This document shows positions 23,017 through 36,600 of a DNA stretch of 64,000 nucleotides, piece after piece (the stretch's first letter is position 1; each line of letters opens with the position of its first letter). Location of the stretch: NCBI GenBank assembly GCA_036346245.1, contig CM070738.1, forward strand, positions 14,852,371 to 14,916,370, given 5' to 3'. Source of the DNA: Bonia amplexicaulis (Eukaryota; Streptophyta; Magnoliopsida; Poales; Poaceae). The position numbers and the translations under genes were made by a program. The notes beneath the pieces are model-generated. The model was not told the origin of the DNA. It made no database searches and saw nothing but the letters and a program-made list of their open reading frames with translations.

Positions 23017-26000
23017 GACTAAAGTTAGACCCTAGAAAAGATCCATCGTCAATTCTCCGTACCAAGCATAAAGTACACGTTGTCTGCCTTGGTTTCTTTT
23101 TTATTCTCTGAACAACAATTATTTAAGCAAAATTGAGTACATTATGTACTCAATAAAACTTATAGTGTATCGCAACATATATATAAAAGCAAGGCTAACA
23201 ACAAGTAAGGCTCTATGCTACAAGTTATTTTTAGTATGAAGTAGTTTTTGTTTGCAAAATTGATAAGTAGTAATTTGCAACGGAATTATAAAGAGTAATT
23301 GATATGTAATGAAATAACATGTGTATAACATTTAATAAAAGTAAATCACATCCACTTACAACCCTCCTCAGATGTGAACATCACATAATTCCTGACCATA
23401 GACATGTCACATGCGACACGTATATGACATCCCAACATTTCCAACAAAACAATTTTTGTAATCATAAAAGCTATACCCATTATGGCTGTATCCAAGCAAG
23501 ATTTAGATCGCGAGCATAGCTATTTAAATAGTTTTTAACACTTTTGAGAGGTTGTATAAGTTTATCCACATGAGATAATCAAATGCACTGTCGGTCACTA
23601 CACACTTCGTAGGCGTGTGACAAAGTGATTAGCATAAAACCTTTACACCACCTAGTCCTAACCTTACACCTGCACAATAAATGGCAACCCTCACCTCAAT
23701 GGATACCCTCCCTTTGGTGAGGCATTTCCTGTTGTATTAGCAAGTTTTGATTCTAACACCTTGGTGAAGAAAGCCCCTACAAGCAAACCTACCCATAATG
23801 TCCACATTACTTCGGCCTACCAAAATGCAAAGTTAATCCTAGATAACTTAGTGAGTTAAATCCGGAGCCCATATAGCATTTGTGGTTGTATAGCGTGACT
23901 TAGATGTGCGACAATAATGTTTGGTTCTTAATTGATCTAAGTGAGAATCTCCCTCTATCTACATGCAAAATACCCTCTCATATTTTACGGTTCATATTAT
24001 AACTCGCCCGTGTCTAAATTTAGGTTTTTTATTTTATTTTATACCAAGCTAACAGAGGTACCCCCTCTGGTCCAACATTTCCAAAAATCACCAATATCCA
24101 CACGCAAGTTTTTTCAAATAATTGAACTTAGTGAAAACTATGGCATAGCTAAGCATCTAGGCCATCTACTCAATGTAATATACCCAAAATAACTATCTAA
24201 ACCATGTTCTAAAGGCTACAATTGTGAGATAATCAAAATTTCCAAGAGGTTCAATGCATACAAACGGGCATAACTATCGTTACCCACTGTATAGCAATTT
24301 TAATGAAACATACACACATGCATAATAGATTTTACAAACAAGATAAATAATTAAAATATTAGGATCAACATGGTAAAAGGGGTGCTTGCCTTGCTATTGT
24401 TGCTAAGAGAATTGCTCGGAAGTGCTTTCATAGATTTGGATGTGTCACTGTCTATTCGATAAAATTTAAGTAAATACAAATAAGAGCCAAACAAATTTAA
24501 CAGAGACAAAATTTAAATATTTTTTCATATTTCGATAGAGTATGATTTTAGAAAAAATTAGAGATAAAAATCACTAGAGTTCATATGCAAAAGTTATGGT
24601 TATTTAAATTTTATTTAGTTTGAAGAATACTAAGAAAACAAAAAAATTGTATTGTACATGAATTTTGATTTTAACTTGTATTTTTCTTTCTAAAGGAAAG
24701 CCTGGATTTTTCGCGTTATTAGACTAACATGTGGGATCCATTCATCAAAGTTTTATTAACTTCCAAATTTACTGACATGTGGGGTCCATTCATTAGAGAA
24801 ACATATTTAAATCTGGATTTTAATTCATGTTTTATTATTATACCTAGTGGGTCCCATATATCAATGGTTCATATTTTAATTCTCAATTTAATTATAACTC
24901 CTTAATTGATTTTAGCTAGGCTCACTTGTCATAGATACATTAGGTTCAAATATGGTATTAGTGCTAATCTCTTTTCTTACATGTAGGTCCTACATGTCAT
25001 ACTCTCATGTTTTTAAACATCATATGCATGCGGGTCCTATATGCCACTCTCACATATGTTAAACCAGGTGTAATTAGAGTTTTAGTTAACTAATTGACTG
25101 GGGCCCACACGTCCTAATAATTAGATTTAAATGTGTCATTAGCGCTAAATTGAACATTCTGAGAGGTTGGGCCCACTGTCAGTGAGGGGAAAGGCAGAGC
25201 CGAGCGGAGCGATGCTTCGATGAGCTTGCCAACAACGAGGGAACTGGTGGTTGGGCATTGACATGGGCGAAATGGATTGAAGAGGGCATGACGAAGCCAA
25301 AGGCACTGTCCGATAGGATCAAATGGTCACCAAAGAGTGCTGGTGGTGACTATCAGACCCGAAAATAGCACCTTCGGATCTTTTGAGTTAATTGCATTAG
25401 TTCAGAAAACGTTAGTGCACATAGTGGTAACAGGGATACATATACATCACAATGACAAACTTTTATTAAATAAAGAGTACTGCCTTATGGCCAAGGTTTA
25501 CATCATCCTTGCTCATTGGCTAGATATAAAAGAAAATAATAGCAGAAACAAGTAAATAAAGTGGTGAAGCCAAAATCTACTAATAGGCAAGCGACAGTAA
25601 GATGCGACCTACTCGTCCTGATCCTCACTGTAGTCGAAGTTGTCCTCCTCTGAGCAACAGAATTGAGAAAGAGTGAGCACATAAAATGTATTCTGTATGT
25701 TACATGGAAAAATACATTATTAATGTAAGGGCAACAAGTGAAGGCATATAGGGTTATTTGAGCGTAAAGCAACATTTAAAGTAATACAGTAAATATATAG
25801 AAAAGTGATGAATTTAATACAATAAGAAAAGACAGAAATTTAATCAAATAAAGACCATTAGCGCAGGAACCGATCTAACACTAACTTAACCATAGGTATC
25901 CCATCCGAACTATCTTTCTCCAAAAAGATTCCAATAGTTTCACTTAAACCAGTTTTTGAAAAACAAAGTCTAATCTATAAAAAACTTTACGCAGCATGCC

Positions 26001-27035
26001 CATGACCGTGGGCACGGCTAGGATAGAAATCCTAGCGGTTACCAACTAGTAACTGCTGGTAACCGAATTTCCCGGTTGGTACCAGGAGGAAAAAAATCGG
26101 TCGAAATCCCAGTGGTTAGAAATGCACATCCTAAGTTGGTTTAGACATTTTTGGTGATAGATTACCTATTATATGATGTAAATATGCATAAATATGTTAG
26201 TCCCAATATTTTGTGCTAGGTTTTCTCTAACTTTTCTTGGTTTTTAGCGGGCTTTCGTTTTCAAGTGGTTTTTCTAGTTTTTTCCGGTAACCGAAACGGT
26301 TATCGGTTTTCAAATCGCCCAAATTCAAAATTTGATTTGTGAATTTCTACTGGTTTTTTCTTGAGATTTCTGGTAACCGGTCAGTTACCGTTAATGGGTG
26401 CCAGTCGGGAATACCCGTGGTTCTAGGTTTTGTATCTCTAGGCATAACTGTCGAGGATAGTTTATACACTCTACAGAGATGGTACAACTTTATCTCTAAG
26501 ATGTGATTAACTCTTGATGTTGGCCACTACACACTTCTGTAGGCGTGCGATATAGTAATCATAATAAGGCTTTTACAATACGATGCCATCAATCTGGTTA
26601 CGCCTCCACTAAGGTTTCACCTAAATAAAGAATCAACTAAATCGGGCCCCATCTTGTACCATGTGAGACTTCTCGCAGCCTATCCATGCTAACATTTAGC
26701 CTATAGTAAGACCCGGGTTGGGACCTGCCTTGTGGTTATACGATAGGTGTTTATAGCAATAGCTCACAGACTAGTCCTTAATTAACTTAGGCAAACTTTT
26801 CACATACCCCTTGTGCTTAGCACCCATGTTGAGCCACCAAGCAACAACGTATGCTAAGAAGCACCCACCACATAACCATTTTCCCAAGTCTAAACTAAGT
26901 TTTATATTACTTTGTTAAATATTTCATAATCCTTCTTGAGATACCAAAGTTAAGAATACATTTTAAAAATCATTATTTCATGTGAAAAAGTAATTGCTGG
27001 TTCTCTTAACTAGTAAGTAGCAAAAAGAACTTTTT
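23017..27035. other. Degenerate repeats, no gene
   Basis: 23560-23900 and 26490-26840 share a diverged motif (CACTACACACTTC-GTAGGCGTG, then CTTTTACA), probably an old LTR family. 26020-26420 is rich in GGTAACC and its complement. Nothing coding is seen. Confidence 0.35.
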
Positions 27036-27311
27036 TTAATCTGTACACTGGATAGTATCCATTCTCCTTTTGATATTTTGTAACCAATTATCTACACCTA
27101 GTGGTTTCGTTGTTGTTGAGAGTGTAGGTGGTTCAGTCTTCAGGAAGGCTATAAACTTGAATGTAGTCGTACTTGGTGCTAACGTTGATTCTTTTGGTGA
27201 TATATTAGTAGTGAACTGTTGCAATATCTTTGCATGTTGTTCTAGTATCTTGGCTTGTCTCTTCTCACTTTCAGTATGCTTTCTCGTGATGATGCCTGGG
27301 ACTTCTATCAT
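27036..27311 (-). pseudogene. Ty3/gypsy gag remnant
   Basis: The frame ends FLKTEPPTLSTTTKPLGVDN, then WLQNIKRRMDTIQCTD, matching the start of the retrotransposon gag domain in plant gypsy elements (usual form FLRxxPPxFxGxxxPxxAxxWLxxxE). Upstream residues are Gln/Glu-rich as in those proteins. The frame stops right after CTD, and the rest of gag is absent. Confidence 0.75.
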
Positions 27312-27638
27312 ACTGGCCGCTTTTCAAGATTTCTTTTCTCCATATGATGCACTGTTAGATCCTTGATTTGTCCTATGGTATTCTGTAACCGAGATTAAGG
27401 AATCAGTTCTATAATATTTTTTAGCTTAGCAAGGAAAGTTAGACTGAAATAAAGATGAAAGCAAGAAGTAGGAGAGTAGTAGAATGAAATGAGATTAAAT
27501 GATTTCCCTGATTACTTTTCTGGAGCACCTATCTCTACTAGATTGTCGCTAGCCAATTTCAAATATCATCTCAAAAGCTATCTTTTACTCTGTGCAAATG
27601 CAGTGTAACCTCCAACTTGAATCAATGCTTCCAAACAG

Positions 27639-28252
27639 CTAGACTATATGGACTACGCTCCAAAATAAACTCATTGTGTTGCTTCCAAATATGCCAAGCA
27701 GCCATAATAAAGATCTCCATGAAAAATGCTTGTCGAAAGCTAAGCTAGACTGCAAGACCATGCGTGAAACATCAGCATCTAAAATCCAATTGATTCCAAT
27801 GGCACTCCAACATTGCAGACTAAAAGAACAATTAAAGAACAAGTGCCTTGAGGTCTCTTTAGTAGCACTATCATAAAGGACACAGTGCACATTCCCATCA
27901 ACATTAAAATGTTTATATTGTAGGATATTCTAGTTATTCAGTCTGTCCATTATAAGAAGCCAAGCAAAAAATTTTGAGTTTCAACACACATTTACTCTTC
28001 CAAATGCGCGAATATATCATGGGTGCATGTAGCTGACTGAACTGATGAGCATAGAATTGCCAGGAACTATAAATATGATTGTCCCAAATATAAGTCCAAC
28101 GATCTTCCTGGTGTGGCTGAATAACAAGGTGCGTTATAAACTGCTGCAACTCCATATACTCCTGATGTGCTTCCATATACTCCTGATGTGCTTCCTTTGA
28201 GAGTGGAAATTAGAACAGGGACTCGAGCACTTTCCATATATTCAAATACCAT
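27639..28252 (-). pseudogene. LINE (L1-type) ORF2 C-terminal remnant
   Basis: Successive minus frames give DRWTYIWDNHIYSSWQFYAH, IWKSKCVLKLKIF, AWLLIMDRLNN, then CVLYDSATKETSRHLFFNC and WSAIGINW. This is the zinc-binding region downstream of the reverse transcriptase in plant LINEs (W-kh-F-WLL-R-t, C-lC-ETs-HLFf-C). There is one frameshift and one stop. A 23-bp unit at 28150-28193 is tandemly doubled inside it. Confidence 0.8.
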
Positions 28253-30346
28253 TTGTTATAATGTCATGCAATAGACATGTGACAGATAGCGTGGCCAACA
28301 TGGAAAGTGCTTCCTAACTTCATATGCTCATACCGTTATTAAGTATGGTTTTACCACTTCCATACTACCCATTTATACGTAGGCCATTCCACTCATGGAA
28401 CACTAACACCCTATAGATATTCAATAGATTTGAACAGCTAGTAGACTATGTTTGACAAGTCAATACTTTACTCAACATAAGCTTCTTGTCCTTACTTTTC
28501 ACCATGAGGTAGCCGTCCACAAATCATTAACCCAGTTCCCTATGATATTGCCACCAAACCAACCAAGCCTCTTTCCTAGGGTAAGGTCGTGGACTCCAAC
28601 CATCTAGTGGTTTCCCATGATTCATCCTTAACCCTAGTACAATTTTATAAATCTATCAGCTAAATACTGAAATACTTAGCAATGTAAAACATTTGAGTTC
28701 CTAATCTACTAAGGTAAGTTTTATAGTAATTACTATTACAAAGGTTTGTCATGTGAATATGGCCATCAAGAAAAATAGGGCTTTTTCAGTGTTAAGACAT
28801 AACTAGTTATAATTATTTTTAAATAAATAACATTGTATAAATAAAGAATAATAAAAGTCTCGATAATTAAAATAATTAAGGGATATAAGTTCAATATGAT
28901 CAAAAATGTGTGACTTGCCTCATTGTCTATGGTCTCTGATTACTTTATTGTAGGGCCGTGTTTACACCAACCGCTTTAATTGCTCCTCTGATTTTCTATT
29001 GACCGACTAGCTGGGTTCGAATACTAGCGCGGAAAAATGAATACAAATAAGCTCATGTTTCGTAGAATGCAAGCTTGAAATAAAATAAAATAAAATAAAA
29101 TAATAGAGAAAATATAAAGAGAATAAGTTTGGGCGAATGGAGTTTAGGTGATGCTTGGTTTGGTTGAACGGAGCTGAAAATGAGCTAGATGGGTTCGATA
29201 CGGTTGAAAATGGTATAAACATGTTAGACGGATTTGGGATGAATACTAATAAGGCCGATAAATAGGGGTGTATTGTGTTTGAAACAGTGTGGTTTGGGTT
29301 TTATCGGAGTCTAAGTTGCTGAAACAAAGCTCGTAATGGTTTTAATGGGCTCGAAACGATTAAAATGGGTATAAACTTACTATTGGGTCTTTTGGTGAAC
29401 AGTAATGGATCGGGCGCTATTCACTGCATGTCGGTCGTGAACACTGGTGGTCCGGAATGGTATGCGGGTTGGATTTTACGGGATAGTGGTTCGGGTTTGA
29501 TGAACAGTGCAGCACAGTGCACTACAGTACAGTCCGGCCCAAATCGAGTTCAAAGTCCTCGGGCCGAGTCAAAGCCTCGGAAGAACAGTGCGGAGGGAGC
29601 GCCGTGCAGTGGTTATGGCTAGCAATGATAGGACGACCCCAACTGCTTTTCGGTGAGGGCATGGCCGTTTTAACTATCTGCGGTGCTCGGGAAACAACAT
29701 GGTGATGGCAGGCTGGGCTCGAGTGGTCTCATATGGGCTATCCACAGAGGAGGTGGTTCGGTCGGTGGTGGTTCACGGCGCTGGCAGAGCTGCGGCCAAC
29801 GGGCCAAGAGAGGGTCCGGCAAGGTTGGCTATCAGCTCATGGCAGCTTAGGGAGGCTACTGCGGCAAGGAATTGGAATATTATGGCCGGAGGCAAAGAAA
29901 TGGCCGAACGGCCTTACCGGCACAGGGGAGCTCTTCAGCGGTGTTGAGGTGTGAGAGGAGTCAAGGGGGTGGTTCGGCAGTGCGATTGGAGGTTTTGCGA
30001 AGCTCCTTGAGGCCTCAGCGGCGGTAGCGCGTGGAGGCAACGGGCGTGGTCGGCGAGGTGGCGCGGAGAGTACTACGGCCTCTGGCAGCGTTGCAGAGGA
30101 TGACGTATTTTTGTGAAAAAAGAGAATTGCACCTTATATATCACAGAAATTATTTCCATAGAATAGTTCACAACTCACAATAAGTTGCAGGCCTTCAACT
30201 AGTGACAATCACAATACTACGGACACCAGCACGCACGCACAACGTAAGCAAGTGCTATATGATCGACAAAGCACTTTCACCGGAACTAATTAAACACACC
30301 AAGCCAGGTACAGAAAATCACAAACATACATGTAAAATCTTACTAA
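28253..30346. other. Spacer 3' of the terpene synthase, no gene
   Basis: 28900-29350 contains imprecise repeats of GAAAATGGTATAAAC type. 29500-30090 is GC-rich with overlapping frames that show no family resemblance. Confidence 0.35.
29077..29103. repeat. (AAAAT)n microsatellite
   Basis: Five consecutive units of AAATA type. Confidence 0.85.
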
Positions 30347-30643
30347 CTAGAACATCGTAACAGGCTCCACGAACAACGAGTAGATGGTATCCTTGATTGT
30401 GTGGCTGTTTGTGAACACGTCGTCATGCTTATATATGAACTCCATGGTTCTCGTCAGGTTGAATATCCTCTCCAGTAACTGCCTTGGTTGGGTACTATCA
30501 GACTCCAACCACTCGCCATTAAAATCTTTCCATGATTCCTCTATCATCTCATGTATCTTTTCGCGCGCCATTTCAATTGGGATGTTGTGCTCTTTCATGC
30601 AGCTCTCTATTGTCGAAGCAACATGTGAAGCCAATTTCTCACG
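30347..30643 (-). CDS. Terpene synthase exon 7 and stop
   Basis: Begins CATGCAG|CGTGAG, giving REKLASHVASTIESCM, a standard TPS C-terminal segment. Ends VEPVTMF and TAG at 30347-30349. The Glu at residue 542 completes the NSE/DTE metal site. Confidence 0.9.
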   Translation of the reverse strand, partial: REKLASHVASTIESCMKEHNIPIEMAREKIHEMIEESWKDFNGEWLESDSTQPRQLLERIFNLTRTMEFIYKHDDVFTNSHTIKDTIYSLFVEPVTMF

Positions 30644-33600
30644 CTGCATGAAATTGCCCAGTTAAGTTTTAATCATGGGGAAAAGAAGGTAAACCAAACT
30701 TGATGTGCCCACTATTTTCAAAAAACAACAATCTCTATGACAGATTGCATATCTAAACCAAGTTATGCAATGGCATAGTTCTATGATACGGTAAAAATGC
30801 TAATTTCCCGATCTAAATTAAAGAAATTGGCAAATCATGTGCTTTTCGCAGTAGGCTTCAAAAAGTAATAAGAAACTAAGGAATGATAAACATTACCTCG
30901 TATGTCTTAAGATCATCCGATAGTCTCAGAATTATGCAGAGCGCCTGTACTATTTTTGGAAAACTACATACCCAATCAAAAGATTCCTTTGTTGCTATAT
31001 CTTCCATCCCAACGAACGAAGCGCAAGACAGTAGGTGACATGTACCAGTTCTTGCTGAAACCTGCAAGTGTTCGTCAACGGTTGCTGGGATGTAGCCTTC
31101 TTCGCGCCATTTCACCTCCTTATTGTAAGCTCTAACCACATCTACTGTCTGAATATTGAAGACAAAAGGTATAGTTAGACATTCACATACAAAGACAGAG
31201 AGAGGTAGAAATTGAAACTAGCCTATCTTATAGGAAGGTAAATGTTGGCCAGCAAGCTCCATGAGAGAATTCACATATTGCACTCATGGAAGACAAGAAC
31301 GTGCACACAAAAACTTTGGTGCTAGGTTGCAATTGCCTGGCCAGAACTTTTCTTCTTCTCTGTTCTCTTATTCTGTTATTCTCTTCCACGAGTGCAATGT
31401 ATGGGTTCTCTTCTAGAGTTGGGCCAACAATTGGTATGAGAGCAGATCATCCACCGCAACAACACATTGTCGGCGGTGTTCTGAACCCTGAGCGGAACCT
31501 GCGACTCGAGAGCTTCGCCCTAGCTGAGTTCTTGTCAAGATGATGAGTAGGAGGATTCTGAGGTGTTGCATCTATGAGGGAACCATGTCGGAGAACATCG
31601 ATCTGGTGCTAGAGTTCCTACAGAAGAACCGGTTCACCAAGGTCGAGACCGTGCTTTGCGGGGAGCTGAATAGCCGGGGTGATTTGAACGAGTTGACGAC
31701 ACAAAGAGAAGCGTCCCCTTCAACCTTCAATCCGAAGCTGCGTCATCCTGGGGCCTCGGTCCAAGTGTCAGCTAAGGAGAGAGGTTAGCAGTGTTGTGCT
31801 AGAGCTGCATCGACAGCTAGAGGAGCAGCATCAGGAAGAACCAGACGGCGAGCACAGCGAGAATGACGAGCATCTGCAGTGTGTTGACGTCGACGATCCT
31901 AAGGACAGTGAAGGCGAGTACGACTACGTCCAGTTCGCCGACGAGAACATATGGGACATTTGTTGGGTTGATCTCGGCTAACTGCATCCGAGATTTCAGA
32001 GAGGCTATGCCCCACTCGCGCCCTGATCAGGGGCGCAACCAACTTCTTGGTTTCGGTCCCGGTCTCCTAGCACCACATAAAAGGGGATTTGGCAGGTTGG
32101 TTCATAAGTTTTTGTTCTAAGCCACGGAAACCCCGCACAAAACCCGATCTACTAACGCACGCTAAGGTGAACGAAGACCGGCCTCCTTCGTCCCCGTCCA
32201 CGGCTCCATCGACGCCGGCCGACCACCTCTGCATCAACCGAGCACCGACCCCCCATGGCATCTTCGAGTTCGGGTACGCTTCCGCACTAAAGCTTATGTT
32301 CGTGTTCATGTTTGAGCCTAGGGTTAACGATATTGTTCATGTTTAGACTTAGATCAATGTAACAACATTGAGCAGATGTGTTTATTTTCCTAAGTCGAGT
32401 AAGTAGAGATGAGCCTTGGGCGTTGAGGAAATATGTTTGTCGTCCTAAGTTGATTCCGTGGAGTTAAGTCCAGTACGTTGCAGAGATGTGTTCGTGTCCT
32501 GTGTCGAGGATGAGTTGACTAAATCGTAGTTGAAACCGACTATCTTAATAAGTTAGAGGTATCATCTTAGAGTCTTTACATATAGATGAACGTGTACCGG
32601 TTAAGTTAAGTTTCTGCATGCAACTGTGTTTTTAGTTTGCATGTAGATCGCTTCATGTAGACGTGTAGCTGGTAGTTCAAATAATACGTTGAGACTAAAC
32701 GAGTATGTTGAGTCAAGATTGGAGGGAGAATGTTAGAAATAATCTTGACTTGCCAAATAACAAAGTGTTAGGATCCGATGCAATCGCATCGGATCAAAAT
32801 TGGTTAGTTCATTTCATTTGTTAGGCTTTGCATGTTTAGTTGTTGACTTAGTTAGCAAGTTGACTAGGCAATATATCCTAGTAAATATATACGGTTTTCC
32901 CATACAAAATATTTTCGAGAGAGACAAATACATGAAATACATGTAGATGGAAAAGGATAACTTACAAGGTTTCTCAGGTAGGACATGCGACATTTCTCCT
33001 CAAGTGCTAGCTCATGATCGATGCTTTCGTATGTATCCAAAATTTTCCAAAAAACAAACTTCATGTACTTTGGGAGATAGTGTCCTGCCTTCCGGTCCCA
33101 ACTAGATATCATTAACTTCCAATTATTATTATACAAAATTTGCCAAATTGAATATATCACGAAAATTATTACAAGAGAAAAAAATACAACTTCTATAAAA
33201 TTATTTCCCTACACAAAAATAGGAGCTGTTAGAACCAAAAGAAAAGAGATTACATTAATGTTAGAAATGCTAATTGCAAAGTTTTCTCAGCTGACGATTA
33301 AGCGAAAACATTTCCATTAGCAACTATATGTAATTAGCTCTTGTACATGGTGCTGTTACAGGACAATTTTGTCATTACAATTAATTCTCGAACTTTTAAA
33401 GTAAATTTTACAAAACTACAAATACTTTGTGTAAACTATTCCAAAACTACACATTTAAGAGAATGTTTTAGAGAACTACACATAGATTATTGGCAAAATG
33501 TATTAGAAAACTACACTTTTGTGTTTTACCCAAACGTAGTTCTAGGCAACTGTTTGACATCATGGCATCTGTCTTATACAGTGGGCCCGTGCTGTCATAC

Positions 33601-36600
33601 CCTTGTGTAGAATGGAGGTTGGTTAAAAGTATAGTTTTCTGATACATTTCACCAACGAATGCGTAGAAATCCGGAAAATTCTCTAAATGGTACAGTTTTG
33701 TGATAGTGTGCACAAAATATATGCAGTTTTGTGAAATTTACTCTATTGAATAGTTACATTATATGTTATTATTTTGAAATACCTTGTGTTTTTTAGCTTT
33801 TTACTTCCTTTTACTATTCGCCGCAAAGAAAGATTTTGACTTTTCTGTCTTGAGAATACAAACCTTTCTATACACTTGGTAAATAATTCACACTCTTCTG
33901 AAGTTCCGTAGACATCATAAATATCATCCAAGAGAGTCAAAATGGCAATAACCTTTGTCAATATTATTCGGCCTCTTGAGTAACTTGGCTCATAATATAC
34001 TCCAAACATCCAAAAGTAGCACTCTACAATTCTATCTCGAGCGAACGAGGGTCTTGACTGAAGCTGTAGATCCTTCCACCACCTGTTTATGACACAATTA
34101 TTTCTATCAGTGTTATTCCAAAATATAAATTAGAAATTCGTTAGGAAATATGAATTGAAATTACGGCAATATCTGCCGGCAGTTCAACTTTGCAATTTCC
34201 ATTATGTGTTATCATTTCACCTTGTAGTAAGGCGCCTTAGTTTAGATACGGTAAAGAAGGAAAAAAATTGAAAAACTAGTTACTTCACCTCGTAATTATT
34301 TTCAGCTCTTGTTGATGATGGAGTTGCATGAGATTAGAGTTCAACTTTGCAAGTTCCATTATCGTTTCACTCAGCGTAGCCTCTTTCTCGTATGTAGATA
34401 TATAATACTTGGCCTCATATATTCTAACCCTTCTAGGGAGGGGGATGTCAAGTGAACACTTTATGTCACGCGCTAATGACCCTTCCATATATGGCATTAT
34501 TGATTCTAAACTCCTTTTGGTGAAGGAAATAGCTTCGTCAAGTATTATCTCTCCATGGGTCCTGAGATACGCCGCATTGTGAAGGCTCAGAAGATCCCTT
34601 GCATTGTTTGCTGTAAAACTTCCCTCTTCATCTTTGAACTTCACAAACACATCTAGAACATGAAATCAAAATTGTCATACAGTATTTTTGTGGAATTATA
34701 GGAAGTAAAAGCAGTAAGAATAAATCATTATTTCCTTATTGATATCTATATAACTGCAACGTACCTTAAAATGAGCTTAATTAGGAATCGAATATGTCTA
34801 GATTTAATTTACCTGGTGCAACCTTGTATCCATGTTTACGAAGAAGATAGAACCACAAGGCTACCGTTTGAAGATCACAGTTACTGACATCGGTGTTGCT
34901 AATTTGAGCTAACACAACATTAATCTCCTCTTGGAAAAGATGATCCAGGCAAAGACGCTCCAATGCATCTACGAGATGCAGCCTCTGAAGCAGGCTACAT
35001 GTACTTGAACTTCTTGCTATCATCTTTGCCACTTCTTCCTTCAGTTCGTGTGCTCGTTCTACCATCCATGTCTGCTGAAAACAATTCTTAAACTGGGCAT
35101 ATTGACAAGTAATGATATGATCCATCTTCAACTCTGGGATGCTTAATGAATGATATGCAAATCCGAAAAGATTAACTATTTTCATCATTGAACATATTGA
35201 TCGATGTTTTTATTATATAGCTAATATGTATCAAATATATATACACACCCATTGATGTTTAACGTGGGTTTTATGCACCTGGGTACCTAGGCATAAAAAT
35301 GTTTAACGTGGGAATCTTCATATACCCTTAAAAAATGTATTTGAGATATCAAACTTTAAAAAAATTAAATAAATCATTTAACTAGTTTGAGCTAATTTCA
35401 TCATATATAATCACTAGTCATATTAAATTCAAAAATAGTTCAAATTAGTTTGAACTGAGTTTAAAACTCACTTATCATAAATATATCAAGAATATAATAC
35501 ATTTCATACAGAAACTCCAAATTCATAGTGAACATAACATGTGTATCACATGGTGTGTGTGTGTGTATATAGATATATAGATATATTATTCAGTGGCTAA
35601 GCATAGAATAAGCGCGCGTGCCCTAGCGACATGACCCAAACCTAATCAGCCAATCACAATCGTGCCACCACCCTTTCAGTCAGCCCCACGTATGGTTGGT
35701 GGTCGTGTTATTGGTAGACCGGAAAAGTTATCTGCGGTTACGTATAAACTTATCGTCTATATGCAATAAAGTTACCATATGCAAGGTAAAGTTATCATCT
35801 ACGCAGTAAAGTTATTGTCTCCTGCATAACAAACTATCATATACAATACATGAAGTTACTTACAGTTATCACGTGTGTTAAAACCGTGCTACTGGGTCCC
35901 ATGTGACGTTTTTTCCAGGATTTAGTGGGGTATGGGATCGAACGGTTTTTAAGCCAACTAGGAATCTCTCTTCGTCTTCCCCCGATTTGATCTCTCCCTA
36001 TCTCTCCATCTCTCATGATACCATGTGTTGATTTCAACCACCTAGCCTCCGACCGCTGCGTGCCCCAAGATCTCTGACCGCTCTTGCGCTCAGAATCTCC
36101 GACCGCTCCACGCTCTAATCCTTCGCAATACCTCTCGGACACCGTCCAATGCTTCAACACCACTTAAGCATCGTCCGATGCTCTGAAGCTGCTCGAGTGT
36201 CGTTCGATACTCCGCTGATACTTGAACATAGTTTGATCTCCGTTGCTACTCGAACACTGTCCGATTCTCCTCTGCTACTAAAATAATGTCCGATACTCTT
36301 CGACTTGTCGCTCGAAGTGAAACTTCGACCGTCCACCTAGCTTCGTTGGTCAAACTCAAAACGTTACTTGCGATTACACATAAAGTTATCGTCTGTGTGC
36401 AATGAAGTTACTATCCGTAGGGTAAAGTTATCATCCATATGATAAAGTTATTGGCTCCTACACAACAAGTTATCATATATAATACATGAAGTTACTTACA
36501 GTTATCATGTGCGTTAAAACCATGCTCCTAGGTCCCATGTGCCACTTTTTTCCGGATTTAGTGGGGTATAGAATCCGAATGGTTTTAAGCCTCCCAGAAT

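Noticed and set aside
29000..29035. tRNA-like T-arm or SINE B box (GGTTCGAATACT)
   Set aside because: No matching A box, acceptor stem or poly-A tail could be placed around it.
35075..35188. Treating the open frame up to 35188 as the true start of the terpene synthase
   Set aside because: Residues before QTWMVER do not resemble TPS proteins, a good acceptor (TTTTCAG) is at the border, and a proper TPS first exon with matching phase exists at 43472-43858.
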